Assembly: GCA_902779265.1 (NCBI GenBank)
Contig: CACZAY010000021.1
Span: 1 to 36,136 of the forward strand
Reading direction: 5' to 3'
From: an uncultured Bacteroidales bacterium
GTDB lineage: Bacteria; Bacteroidota; Bacteroidia; Bacteroidales; UBA3663
Length of the DNA stretch: 36,136 bases
The stretch's first letter is position 1; every line of letters begins with the position of its first letter. A program made the position numbers and the translations under genes. Positions 23,262 to 30,734 of this stretch are shown one piece after another. Under the pieces are notes generated by a model. That model was not told the origin of the DNA. It saw only the letters and a program-made list of their open reading frames with translations, and did no database searches.

Positions 23262-23486
23262 ATGGCATCACTTATTTTCGGCATCTTTGCACTTCTGTTC
23301 GGTTTTTATACCATCTACCTGCGGACATTCAAAGATTCACAAGGTCTTGGGAAATTGGACACAATGAAAAAGACTTATGGCGAGAAAGCCGGATTGTACA
23401 TCCACGTCATATTCTACACCATTATTCCAATTGTCGTCGGGCTGCTTGGCATTGTCGCATACATCCTCGGAATTCACATTTTCTGA
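23262..23486 (+). CDS. Small two-helix membrane protein between gpsA and pgi
   Basis: A 74-residue protein of unknown family. Residues 2-20 (ASLIFGIFALLFGFYTIYL) and about 47-72 (VIFYTIIPIVVGLLGIVAYI) are hydrophobic helices joined by a charged loop (RTFKDSQGLGKLDTMKKTYG), so it should be an inner-membrane hairpin. It follows gpsA by 18 bp and precedes pgi by 80 bp in the same direction. Its clean start, coding-like composition and operon position support a real gene; the function cannot be inferred. Confidence 0.7.
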   Translation: MASLIFGIFALLFGFYTIYLRTFKDSQGLGKLDTMKKTYGEKAGLYIHVIFYTIIPIVVGLLGIVAYILGIHIF

Positions 23487-23566
23487 ACTGGGGATATGGC
23501 ACGTCAAAAGCCATCGGCCATCAAAATCATTGAAACTTAAACCACAAATTATCAAACGAAACGAAT

Positions 23567-24898
23567 ATGAAACTTTCCATTGAAAAAGCACAGGGTTTTG
23601 TCCCTGCTGGTTCATTGGCCGCAGTAGCCGCACAGACCGCTGCGTGCAACGAACTGCTTGAGTCCGGCAAGGGCGCAGGCAACGACTTCCTCGGTTGGGT
23701 ACACCTGCCATCGAGCATCACGCCAGCCTTCCTCGACGAGGTTCAGGCTACGGCCGACCTGCTCCGCTCAAAAGCAGAAATCATCGTAGTGGCCGGCATC
23801 GGCGGTAGCTACCTCGGTCCTCGTGCCGTCAATGAGGCACTCGACCACACTTTCGGTCTGAACGGCAACAACCCTCGCGTAGTGTATGCGGGCAACAACA
23901 TCGGCGAAGATTATCTGGCCGAGCTGCTCGAACTGCTTGACGGTAAGACATTTGCCATCATCAATATTTCAAAGTCGGGCACAACGACCGAGACCGCACT
24001 TGCCTTCCGTCTGCTGAAGACAAAGCTGGAGGCTCAGGTCGGCAAAGCCGCTGCCAAAGACCTCATCGTTGCCGTAACTGACAAGGAAAAGGGTGCCGCA
24101 CGCAAGTTGGCAAACAAGGAGGGCTACAAGACCTTCGTCATCCCGGACAATGTGGGCGGCCGATTCTCAGTGCTGACCCCAGTCGGTCTGTTGGCCATCG
24201 CCTGCGCCGGACACGACATCAAGGCTCTCGTCAAGGGTGCTCAGGATATGGAAAAGGCCACCGGCACCGATGTACCATACGAGCAGAATCCAGCCGCACA
24301 GTATGCCGCCATCCGCAACGTGCTCTATCAGTTCGGCAAGAAGACCGAAATCCTCGTCAACTATCAGCCAAAGCTCCACTACATGATGGAGTGGTGGAAG
24401 CAGCTCTTCGGCGAGAGCGAGGGCAAGGACCACAAGGGCATCTACCCTGCTTCGGTCGATTTCACCACCGACCTGCACTCTATGGGCCAATGGATCCAGG
24501 AGGGCGAGCGCACCATCTTCGAGACCGTTGTCAGCGTCGAGAAGCCGAACAAGACCGTGCTCTTCCCACACGATGAGGAGAACCTCGACGGCCTCAACTT
24601 CCTGGCCGGCAAGCGTGTCGATGAGGTCAACAAGATGGCCGAACTGGGCACTCAGTTGGCTCACGTCGATGGCGGCGTACCGAACATCAAGGTGACGATT
24701 CCTGTGCTCGACGAATACAACCTCGGCCAGCTCATCTACTTCTTCGAGCGCGCGTGCGGCATCTCTGGCTACATCCTGGGCGTCAACCCATTCAACCAGC
24801 CAGGTGTCGAGGCATACAAGAAGAACATGTTCGCCCTGCTTGAAAAGCCAGGTTACGAAGAGGCAACCAAGGCCATCAAGGCAAGATTGGGCAAATAA
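23567..24898 (+). CDS. pgi: Glucose-6-phosphate isomerase
   Basis: A 443-residue enzyme that interconverts glucose-6-phosphate and fructose-6-phosphate in the cytoplasm. Its length fits the shorter bacterial PGI group. Signatures include [16 protein letters not shown], the phosphate-binding [32 protein letters not shown] and the C-terminal [19 protein letters not shown]. It is last in the lysS-gpsA-small-membrane-protein-pgi run. Like lysS it favours CCA proline codons, consistent with high expression. Confidence 0.97.
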   Translation: MKLSIEKAQGFVPAGSLAAVAAQTAACNELLESGKGAGNDFLGWVHLPSSITPAFLDEVQATADLLRSKAEIIVVAGIGGSYLGPRAVNEALDHTFGLNGNNPRVVYAGNNIGEDYLAELLELLDGKTFAIINISKSGTTTETALAFRLLKTKLEAQVGKAAAKDLIVAVTDKEKGAARKLANKEGYKTFVIPDNVGGRFSVLTPVGLLAIACAGHDIKALVKGAQDMEKATGTDVPYEQNPAAQYAAIRNVLYQFGKKTEILVNYQPKLHYMMEWWKQLFGESEGKDHKGIYPASVDFTTDLHSMGQWIQEGERTIFETVVSVEKPNKTVLFPHDEENLDGLNFLAGKRVDEVNKMAELGTQLAHVDGGVPNIKVTIPVLDEYNLGQLIYFFERACGISGYILGVNPFNQPGVEAYKKNMFALLEKPGYEEATKAIKARLGK

Positions 24899-25040
24899 AA
24901 TTAGTTATTAGTTAATAGTTATTAGTTATTAGCTACTATTCCATAGACCACGAAAGTCGCGTAGCGGACTGAAAATCATAAGTTTGTCGTGACTTTCGTG
25001 GTTCAAATCTAAAAAATCGGTCAATCCGAACAGCACAACG
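24899..25040. repeat. Intergenic stretch with TTAGTTATTAG repeats and an inverted repeat
   Basis: Bases 24901-24934 are near-tandem copies of TTAGTTATTAG. An inverted repeat follows: AGACCACGAAAGTCGCG (24945-24961) against CGTGACTTTCGTGGTTC (24988-25004), with a 12-bp perfect core ACCACGAAAGTC and a 26-base loop. The loop contains TAAGTTTG (24979-24986), a -7-like box without a good -33, which could serve the next gene. The ACCACGAAAG core recurs at 365. Confidence 0.55.
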
Positions 25041-26537
25041 ATGCGCCAACTATTCTCATTCTCTCTCCTGTTTATGTTGTCGGCCAATGCCATTTGGGCC
25101 GAAAGTGGAACGTGGACAAGTGCGGCCACGGGCAGCGCAATCAACTACGCGACTTCTGCGGCCAACGGCACATCGGCCACCGACCAGAACGGCGCGCCAA
25201 TGACCATCGTCTATCTCACCGACCTCGGTTTCCCGAAAATCGGACAGAACAGCACGGCCGACGACATTGCATGGCTGCGCAACGAGGGTTGGCAGGTCAT
25301 CGAATTGAACTACGCGAACAACGCCAAGGCCGTCTCGCCCAACTTGAATCTGGACATCATGGCCATCAACAGCGCATTGCAAAGCGGTTCGTTCTGCGGC
25401 TGCACTTGCTCGGCCTACCGCTCGTACATCCTGATGGACGGCTACCGCATCCGGCGCGATGTGGCCTACTACCTCGACGATCCGACGGTCTATAACTACC
25501 CCGACGTCTATAAGGAGAGCAAGGGCGATTCGCTCTATCTCGACCTGATTTATCCGGCCAACGCATCGGCCACAGTGCCCGTCGTCATCACATTCTCGTA
25601 CAGCAACAGCTTCGCGACGAACAACGGAGGGACATTGGCCAACACGAACCAGCACAAACGTATGTTCCTGCCCTACTTCTGGGGCGCATTCAAGGACAGT
25701 TTCGTGGAGGGCGCATCGGCCGTGGGCATGGCCTGGGCAGTGTGCGACCATCCGAAATACTGCGATTGGGGCCAAGGCAAATATACCGGCGGCGCCAACA
25801 AGAGCCTCGGTGCCATCGAGGTCAATCCCGATGCAGCCCGCAAGGTCAAGTCGGCCATCCGTACGGTGAGGGGCATCGGCCATGAACTCGGCCTGAACGG
25901 CGAAGTGGTCGTGACGGGCTTCTCGCGCGGTTCGACAGCAGCTGCATTGGCCGTGGGCGACGGGAAAATCGCCGAGTTTGAAGACGCTACGCGAGGCCGA
26001 TATGCCGACGAAAGCAGCGACGTGCAGTGCGCCGTGCTGGGTCCGGGCATGTTCGACTACGAGCACGCACTTGCCGCATCGACCGAATATTCGCGCATGA
26101 ACACGTTCGTTACGGCCAATGCATCGGCCACGACGTGGGAGCAGCAAGGAGCATTGGCCACAATCAAGAGCAAGGCTTCGGCTCCGACGCTGTTTTTCCA
26201 CAACACGGACGACTTCTACAAGGACAGCGACAAGGATCCGCAAGGGCTCTACGCGACTCAGGCCGCGCTCATGAAGGCCAAACTCGATGCTCTGGGCGTC
26301 GCGACAGAACTTTTGACCGGCTACAGCTCGGGCCACGCCGTTCCGCAGGATATCGCTACGTTGAAAATGATGTACGATTTCGTGCTGAGACACGTCACGA
26401 CGGTCAACGGCATCGGCCAAATTGACGCACAAAAGCCATCGGCCGACGCCACAATCGACATTCTGGGCCGCAAGGTGAGCAGCGAATACAAGGGTTTCGC
26501 CATCAATGCGGGTCACGTTCAGGTCTATCGGCCATAA
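25041..26537 (+). CDS. Secreted alpha/beta-hydrolase (esterase-like)
   Basis: A 498-residue protein with a signal peptide (MRQLFSFSLLFMLSANAIWA). The first 140 residues have no fold I recognise and include a cysteine cluster (SGSFCGCTCSAYRSY). From about residue 160 an alpha/beta-hydrolase fold follows: LYLDLIYPANASATVPVVIT, the nucleophile elbow GFSRGS with Ser295, and a C-terminal acid/histidine pair suggested by FFHNTDDFYKDSDKD and YSSGHAVP. A short tail (IDILGRKVSSEYKGFAINAG) resembles Por-type sorting tails and the end of the large GH31 enzyme. An esterase acting on acylated polysaccharide is plausible from the fold and the secretion signals; the substrate is unknown. It is rich in the octamer, mostly as Ala-Ser-Ala, Ala-Leu-Ala or Ala-Asn-Ala codons. 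Confidence 0.75.
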   Translation: MRQLFSFSLLFMLSANAIWAESGTWTSAATGSAINYATSAANGTSATDQNGAPMTIVYLTDLGFPKIGQNSTADDIAWLRNEGWQVIELNYANNAKAVSPNLNLDIMAINSALQSGSFCGCTCSAYRSYILMDGYRIRRDVAYYLDDPTVYNYPDVYKESKGDSLYLDLIYPANASATVPVVITFSYSNSFATNNGGTLANTNQHKRMFLPYFWGAFKDSFVEGASAVGMAWAVCDHPKYCDWGQGKYTGGANKSLGAIEVNPDAARKVKSAIRTVRGIGHELGLNGEVVVTGFSRGSTAAALAVGDGKIAEFEDATRGRYADESSDVQCAVLGPGMFDYEHALAASTEYSRMNTFVTANASATTWEQQGALATIKSKASAPTLFFHNTDDFYKDSDKDPQGLYATQAALMKAKLDALGVATELLTGYSSGHAVPQDIATLKMMYDFVLRHVTTVNGIGQIDAQKPSADATIDILGRKVSSEYKGFAINAGHVQVYRP

Positions 26538-26569
26538 TCCACTGTCCCAAAATAGAATACAACAAAAAA

Positions 26570-27271
26570 GTGTTGAAAGCATTTCTTTTCGATATGGACG
26601 GAGTGCTGTTCGACTCGATGAAAAACCATGCCGAGGCATGGTATCAGACGATGGGCGAACACTACAACTTCACGTGCGACCGTACGCTGTTCTACATGTA
26701 CGAAGGCTCGACCGGCGCGCAAACCATTGATGCACTGTTCGTTGAGCAACGCGGCCGACATGCCACACCCGACGAAATCGAACGTATGTACGGCGAAAAG
26801 GCACAGTGTTTCGTGCAACTCGGTCCGGCCGACCCGATGCCCGGCGCCGACGAGGTCATCCGCAAGGTTATGGCCAATGGCTTCAGCCGCGTGCTCGTGA
26901 CGGGAAGCAGCCAGACGACGCTCATCGACCGCCTGGGACGCACCTATCCGGGCGCATTCGACCATGAGCACATCGTCTGGGGCAAGGACTGTCCCATCGG
27001 CCACGGAAAACCGCATCCTGATCCCTATCTGATGGGACTGAAAAAGGCTGGCAACCTGCAACCCGACGAGGCCATCGTGGTCGAGAATGCTCCGATGGGC
27101 GTGCAGGCTGGCAAGGCGGCCGGCATCTTCACCGTCGGCGTGAATACGGGACCACTGGATCCGTCAATACTGAAAAATGCCGGTGCCGACATCGTGCTGG
27201 GCAGTATGCAGGAACTGGCCGACCGATTTGACGAAATCGTTGCACTGCAAAAGCAGAGCACACAGAAATAA
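26570..27271 (+). CDS. HAD-superfamily phosphatase/phosphomutase
   Basis: A 233-residue cytoplasmic HAD hydrolase of the beta-phosphoglucomutase/sugar-phosphatase group. The catalytic motif I is FLFDMDGVLFDS (Asp8 and Asp10), motif II is the threonine/serine in VLVTGSSQTT, the motif III lysine is in GHGKPHPDPYLMGL, and motif IV is IVVENAPMGVQAG. A helical cap sits between motifs I and II. No ATG is available: the start is GTG at 26570 or TTG at 26573, and the reading into FLFDMDG needs one of them. It follows the esterase gene by 32 bp and may share its transcript. The substrate is probably a phosphorylated sugar, by family only. Confidence 0.88.
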   Translation: MLKAFLFDMDGVLFDSMKNHAEAWYQTMGEHYNFTCDRTLFYMYEGSTGAQTIDALFVEQRGRHATPDEIERMYGEKAQCFVQLGPADPMPGADEVIRKVMANGFSRVLVTGSSQTTLIDRLGRTYPGAFDHEHIVWGKDCPIGHGKPHPDPYLMGLKKAGNLQPDEAIVVENAPMGVQAGKAAGIFTVGVNTGPLDPSILKNAGADIVLGSMQELADRFDEIVALQKQSTQK

Positions 27272-27290
27272 CACACTGAGAGTCTATTCT

Positions 27291-27314
27291 TGGCCGATGG
27301 AAAGGCATTGGCCA
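27291..27314. repeat. Inverted pair of the octamer downstream of the HAD gene
   Basis: TGGCCGATG (27291-27299) and CATTGGCCA (27306-27314) form 9-bp arms with one G:T wobble around a 6-base loop, 19 bp past the HAD stop codon at 27271. Confidence 0.55.
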
Positions 27315-27337
27315 CAAAATTACCACTCATAAACGCC

Positions 27338-28540
27338 ATGGAAATAGTTTTTCTCTTCTTGCCGTCGGTCGTCTGTCTCGCGATGACGTGCATCCTCTGG
27401 ACAAGGCGCAACCTGACCTTGGCCTCGCAGGTTTACGGGCTTTCGCTATTGGCCTGCACGTTCTACCTGATGTTTGACGGGCTTATCTGCTTTCCGCACA
27501 CCGACCCCGTACTGCTCGTCTGGTCGTACATCGGCCTGGGCTTCGTCACGCCCATCATTCACCTGGTGCTCATGGTGGTCGCATGGCTGCTGAAGACGCA
27601 GCGGCAACACTTCCCGAAGTGGATTATCGTGCTGACTCTGCTGCCGTGCCTGTCGGGCGTGATACAGCTGTTCCTGAGCTACGGAATCGGGTTTGACATG
27701 GTGGCCGATTATCTTAAAAACGACCACATGCTTCCCACGCGGCTGACGAACTACGAGCGCTATCTGTACGACCTGTTCCGCACACTGAGCACCGATGCGA
27801 TTGTGCCGACGGTCTGCTTCTACGTGACGGTAAGTGCATGCTACCTGATCTACGTCATGGTCAAGACCGACTTCTCGTTCTCGATGCTGCACAATTTCCT
27901 GTTCCGCAAGGGCATCATCCGCCCGCTGCACCTGCTCATCCTGTTCTACTTCTCGATTGTGCTGTTCTCGCTGCTGCGCCTGCACAGTGGAAGACCATCG
28001 GCCGAAGAGCTGCCGCGCCTGTGCATCCTGTTTTCGATCCAGGCAGTGCTCTACATCTTCATGGGTATGGTGGCCTACAAGATGAAGAAGCCCTACATCA
28101 GCCTGCGCGACACGCATTGGACGCCCTACTACAAGGACATGCCCGTACATATCCCGACGCCGGCTCGTGGGACATTGGCCAATGAACTTACAGACGAAGA
28201 GCCGGACAACTACCGGACGATGAACCTGCGCGACGGCCTGCATGAGCTGATGCACGACGAGGCAAGCTACCTGCAGCCGGGCATGAGCCGCTACAGTGTG
28301 AGCAGCCGGCTGGGACTGACGCGCAAGGAATTTGACAAGCTGGTGCGTATGCTCTACGGCATGACCTACGAGGAATATGTCCACATCCAACAGCTGGAAT
28401 ATTACAAACGATTCCGCCAGCAGTACCCGCGCATCTCGCCCGAGACGGTCGCAATGGCCTGCGGTTTCCCCAGCGCCAACGAGATGCTGCGGCAGGTCGA
28501 GCAATGGAACGCCATTGGCCAAGAAAACCTCAAAAAATGA
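27338..28540 (+). CDS. Seven-helix membrane protein with a C-terminal AraC-like helix-turn-helix
   Basis: About 400 residues from the ATG at 27338; an earlier TTG lies inside the octamer hairpin and is unlikely. Seven hydrophobic segments are visible: MEIVFLFLPSVVCLAMTCIL; YGLSLLACTFYLMFDGLICF; the stretch around IGLGFVTPIIHLVLMVVAWL; WIIVLTLLPCLSGVIQLFL; IVPTVCFYVTVSACYLIYVM; LHLLILFYFSIVLFSLLRL; CILFSIQAVLYIFMGMVAYK. The C-terminal 100 residues look like an AraC-type pair of helix-turn-helices (SRLGLTRKEFDKLVRMLYGM, then ISPETVAMACGFPSANEMLR). This suggests a membrane-tethered regulator that binds DNA from the membrane. The ligand and targets are unknown. Confidence 0.72.
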   Translation: MEIVFLFLPSVVCLAMTCILWTRRNLTLASQVYGLSLLACTFYLMFDGLICFPHTDPVLLVWSYIGLGFVTPIIHLVLMVVAWLLKTQRQHFPKWIIVLTLLPCLSGVIQLFLSYGIGFDMVADYLKNDHMLPTRLTNYERYLYDLFRTLSTDAIVPTVCFYVTVSACYLIYVMVKTDFSFSMLHNFLFRKGIIRPLHLLILFYFSIVLFSLLRLHSGRPSAEELPRLCILFSIQAVLYIFMGMVAYKMKKPYISLRDTHWTPYYKDMPVHIPTPARGTLANELTDEEPDNYRTMNLRDGLHELMHDEASYLQPGMSRYSVSSRLGLTRKEFDKLVRMLYGMTYEEYVHIQQLEYYKRFRQQYPRISPETVAMACGFPSANEMLRQVEQWNAIGQENLKK

Positions 28541-28624
28541 AACAAAGGCGCCGAAAGAGGGTGAAAAATTTAATCTTTCAGGTGCTACAAACTGTTCAAA
28601 ATGCGGATTAGGGCATTCGGGGCG

Positions 28625-28655
28625 TTGCATGGCACGGAAAATCTCCGTATCTTTG
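28625..28655 (+). promoter_or_regulatory. Orphan consensus promoter
   Basis: TTG at 28625-28627, a 20-bp spacer, then TATCTTTG at 28648-28655. No plus-strand gene of normal size follows before the hairpin at 28882. Confidence 0.55.
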
Positions 28656-28661
28656 CAACAA

Positions 28662-28915
28662 CTAAACCGAAAGATTCATTTGCTTATATAATGAAAATGC
28701 CTTTCTCTACATTTATGAAGATGTTGCCTTTTCTACAGCAGATTTGTCTGATGTGACAGGAAGGGCAACTATATTTTTTGTTGTCTTGGCCAATGGTACA
28801 TCTGACACCGGCCGATACAACGACTTGGTTTAGCGACGACCTGTTGATAATGATTTTTTCATGTGATGTTTTGATGAAATGCGTGCGACAACTGTGAGGC
28901 TGTCGCACGCGGCTT
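28662..28915 (+). ncRNA. Candidate small RNA or small-ORF transcript
   Basis: A transcript from the promoter at 28625-28655 would start near 28662 and could end at the hairpin at 28882-28911, giving about 250 nt. The only ORF is 21 codons long. No tmRNA, SRP, RNase P or 6S signature was recognised. The call rests only on the promoter-hairpin pairing. Confidence 0.25.
28882..28911 (+). terminator. Strong hairpin, probable plus-strand terminator
   Basis: GCGTGCGACA and TGTCGCACGC are perfect 10-bp arms around a 10-base loop, followed by GGCTTATTT. Confidence 0.5.
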
Positions 28916-28929
28916 ATTTAAACGGAAAA

Positions 28930-28961
28930 GCCCCGCGCGGCCTTCACAGGCAACACGGGGC
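28930..28961 (-). terminator. Probable terminator of the sulfur cluster
   Basis: GCCCCG (28930-28935) pairs with CGGGGC (28956-28961), with further GCC/GGC pairing inside. On the minus strand the stem is followed by TTTTCCG. It lies about 170 nt past the cysteine desulfurase stop codon. Confidence 0.55.
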
Positions 28962-29129
28962 AAACAAAGAACTTCATCTTATTTGGAATCAAACGATTTC
29001 GTATGTCAGATGGGAAAGGGAGAAAAAGGACATCGGCCAACAAACATTTATTACATTCGGGCAATCAAGCCATGGGGGTGATACCTACGGAATCCGAGGC
29101 CCCTTTTTTCCCTTTTTTTGTGGGGGTGA

Positions 29130-30734
29130 TTATGGCCGATGCTCCACGTCACGCACAATCTTCTGGAGCGCGACGACGAGGCGATCGACCTCCTCACGCG
29201 TGTTATAGACGGCAAACGTAGGGCGCACCGACATCTCGTAGCCCAAGGCACGCAGCGCAGGTTGGGCGCAATGGTGGCCCGCACGCACGGCGATGCCCTC
29301 CTTGTCGAGCAGCTGGCCGACCTCGGGCGCAGGGATGCCCGGGATGTCGAGCGAGATGACGCTGACGCGCTTCTTCGGGTTGCCCATGATGGTGATGCCC
29401 GGAATGCGGCCGATCTGCTGGCGCGCATATTCGGTCAGCTCATGCTCGTGACGCTCGATATTGTGGATGCCGACGCTCTGGACGAAGTCAAGCGCATAGC
29501 CCAGGCCGATGGCGTCCGCAATGTTCGGAGTGCCGGCCTCGAAACGCATGGGCGGCACGTTGAACTCAGTGTGCTCGATGGTGACATCCTTGATCATGTT
29601 GCCGCCACCCTGCCACGGCGGGAGCTGCTCCAGCCACTCCTTCTTGCCATAGACCACACCTATGCCCGACGGCCCGTAGATCTTGTGGCCCGAAAAGACG
29701 AAGAAGTCGCAATCCAGCTGCTGCACATCGACCTTGGTGTGGGCGATGCTCTGCGCGCCGTCGATGAGCACCGGGATGTTGTGCGCATGGGCCGTGCGGA
29801 TGATGCTCTGCACGTCATTGATCGTGCCGAACGTATTGTTGACGTGGCCCACGCTGATGAACTTCGTGCGCGGCGAAATGAGGCGCTCCAGTTCGCTGAG
29901 GATCAGGTCGCCGTTGCGGTCTATCGGGATGGCCCTCAGCTCCGCCTTGCGCTCCTTGCAGACCTGCTGCCACGGCACGATGTTGGCGTGGTGGTCGAGC
30001 GTCGAGACGATGACGTTGTCGCCCTCCTCCAGGAACTTGTGGCCGAAGGTCTGCGCCACGAGGTTGATGCCCTCGGTCGTTCCGCGCACGAACAGGATGT
30101 TCTCCTTGGCCGATGCGTTGATGAACCGCGCCACCTTCTCACGCGCGCCCTCGTACTGGTCGGTGGACCGTGCGGCCAATGTGTGCGCCCCGCGATGGAT
30201 GTTCGAGTAGTCGGTCTTGTAGAAGTGGGCGATGCCGTCGATGACGCGCAGGGGCTTCTGGGTCGTAGCGCCGTTGTCGAACCACACGAGGTCGTGTCCG
30301 TTCACCTTCTGGTCGAGGATGGGGAACTGCTTGCGGATTTCGGTCGTGTTGAGCGTATCGGCCTCATCGTAGCGCAGGTTGCGCACCTGTTCCGTCTCGG
30401 GGATGCCGATGCCGAAGCCGTTGTCCTTGAAGATGCAGTCGCCCTTCGACGGCGTGACGTCATCCTTCTGGTCGGCTGGGACATTGGCCAATGCCACATC
30501 CTCGGCAAAGTACTTGGCTATCACGCCACGGAAGAGCTCCGCATCGGCCGTACTCAAGCCTCCGATGGCGGGCACTCCTCCCCCACCGCCGCCCGTGGGC
30601 AGCGACACGCCGTCCGGCCGGGGCAGGGCCGAGAGGTCCAGCTCATCGGGAGCCTCGTTCGGCACAGCCACCTGCGGCACGGGTCCGAGGGTCGGGGCAT
30701 TGGCCAAGAAATTATCTAAACCATTCAGAATCAT
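29130..30734 (-). CDS. SufS-type cysteine desulfurase with N-terminal encapsulin-cargo extension
   Basis: A 534-residue protein. Residues from about 130 form a group II, PLP-dependent cysteine desulfurase: WFDNGATTQKP, the PLP lysine in FSGHKIYGPSG (Lys351), and the catalytic cysteine in RAGHHCAQP (Cys489). It takes sulfur from cysteine as an enzyme persulfide and yields alanine. Ordinary SufS proteins are about 405 residues; the first 130 here are extra. The extension is rich in Pro, Gly and Ala, includes a six-glycine run (about 48-53), and has short hydrophobic patches (LDNFLANAP, LDLSALPRPDGVSLPTG). Such an extension loads desulfurases into family 2 encapsulins, and the shell gene is directly upstream with a TAATG stop/start overlap, so coupled synthesis and encapsulation are likely. 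Confidence 0.93.
   Translation of the reverse strand: MILNGLDNFLANAPTLGPVPQVAVPNEAPDELDLSALPRPDGVSLPTGGGGGGVPAIGGLSTADAELFRGVIAKYFAEDVALANVPADQKDDVTPSKGDCIFKDNGFGIGIPETEQVRNLRYDEADTLNTTEIRKQFPILDQKVNGHDLVWFDNGATTQKPLRVIDGIAHFYKTDYSNIHRGAHTLAARSTDQYEGAREKVARFINASAKENILFVRGTTEGINLVAQTFGHKFLEEGDNVIVSTLDHHANIVPWQQVCKERKAELRAIPIDRNGDLILSELERLISPRTKFISVGHVNNTFGTINDVQSIIRTAHAHNIPVLIDGAQSIAHTKVDVQQLDCDFFVFSGHKIYGPSGIGVVYGKKEWLEQLPPWQGGGNMIKDVTIEHTEFNVPPMRFEAGTPNIADAIGLGYALDFVQSVGIHNIERHEHELTEYARQQIGRIPGITIMGNPKKRVSVISLDIPGIPAPEVGQLLDKEGIAVRAGHHCAQPALRALGYEMSVRPTFAVYNTREEVDRLVVALQKIVRDVEHRP

Larger units (their letters stand above)
28541..29129. other. Gene-poor AT-rich stretch between convergent units
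   Basis: No convincing protein gene. It holds an orphan promoter (28625-28655), a 21-codon ORF (28691-28756, starting MKMPFSTFMKMLPFLQ), and two hairpins (28882-28911 and 28930-28961). A minus-strand frame at 28684-28908 contains CPSCHIRQICC but has no start signal or family match. Confidence 0.4.

Noticed and set aside
28684..28908. Minus-strand 74-codon frame with a CPSCHIRQICC cysteine cluster
   Set aside because: The cysteine spacing recalls a zinc ribbon, but it starts inside a strong hairpin, lacks a promoter, matches no family I know and lies in low-complexity AT-rich sequence.
28662..28915. tmRNA, SRP RNA or 6S RNA
   Set aside because: No tRNA-like ends, no SRP GGAA-tetraloop core and no long 6S-like bulged duplex were recognised.
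29100..29130. Terminator at the C- and T-rich run just after the desulfurase gene
   Set aside because: The runs do not form a convincing stem in the orientation needed; the hairpin at 28930-28961 is a better candidate.
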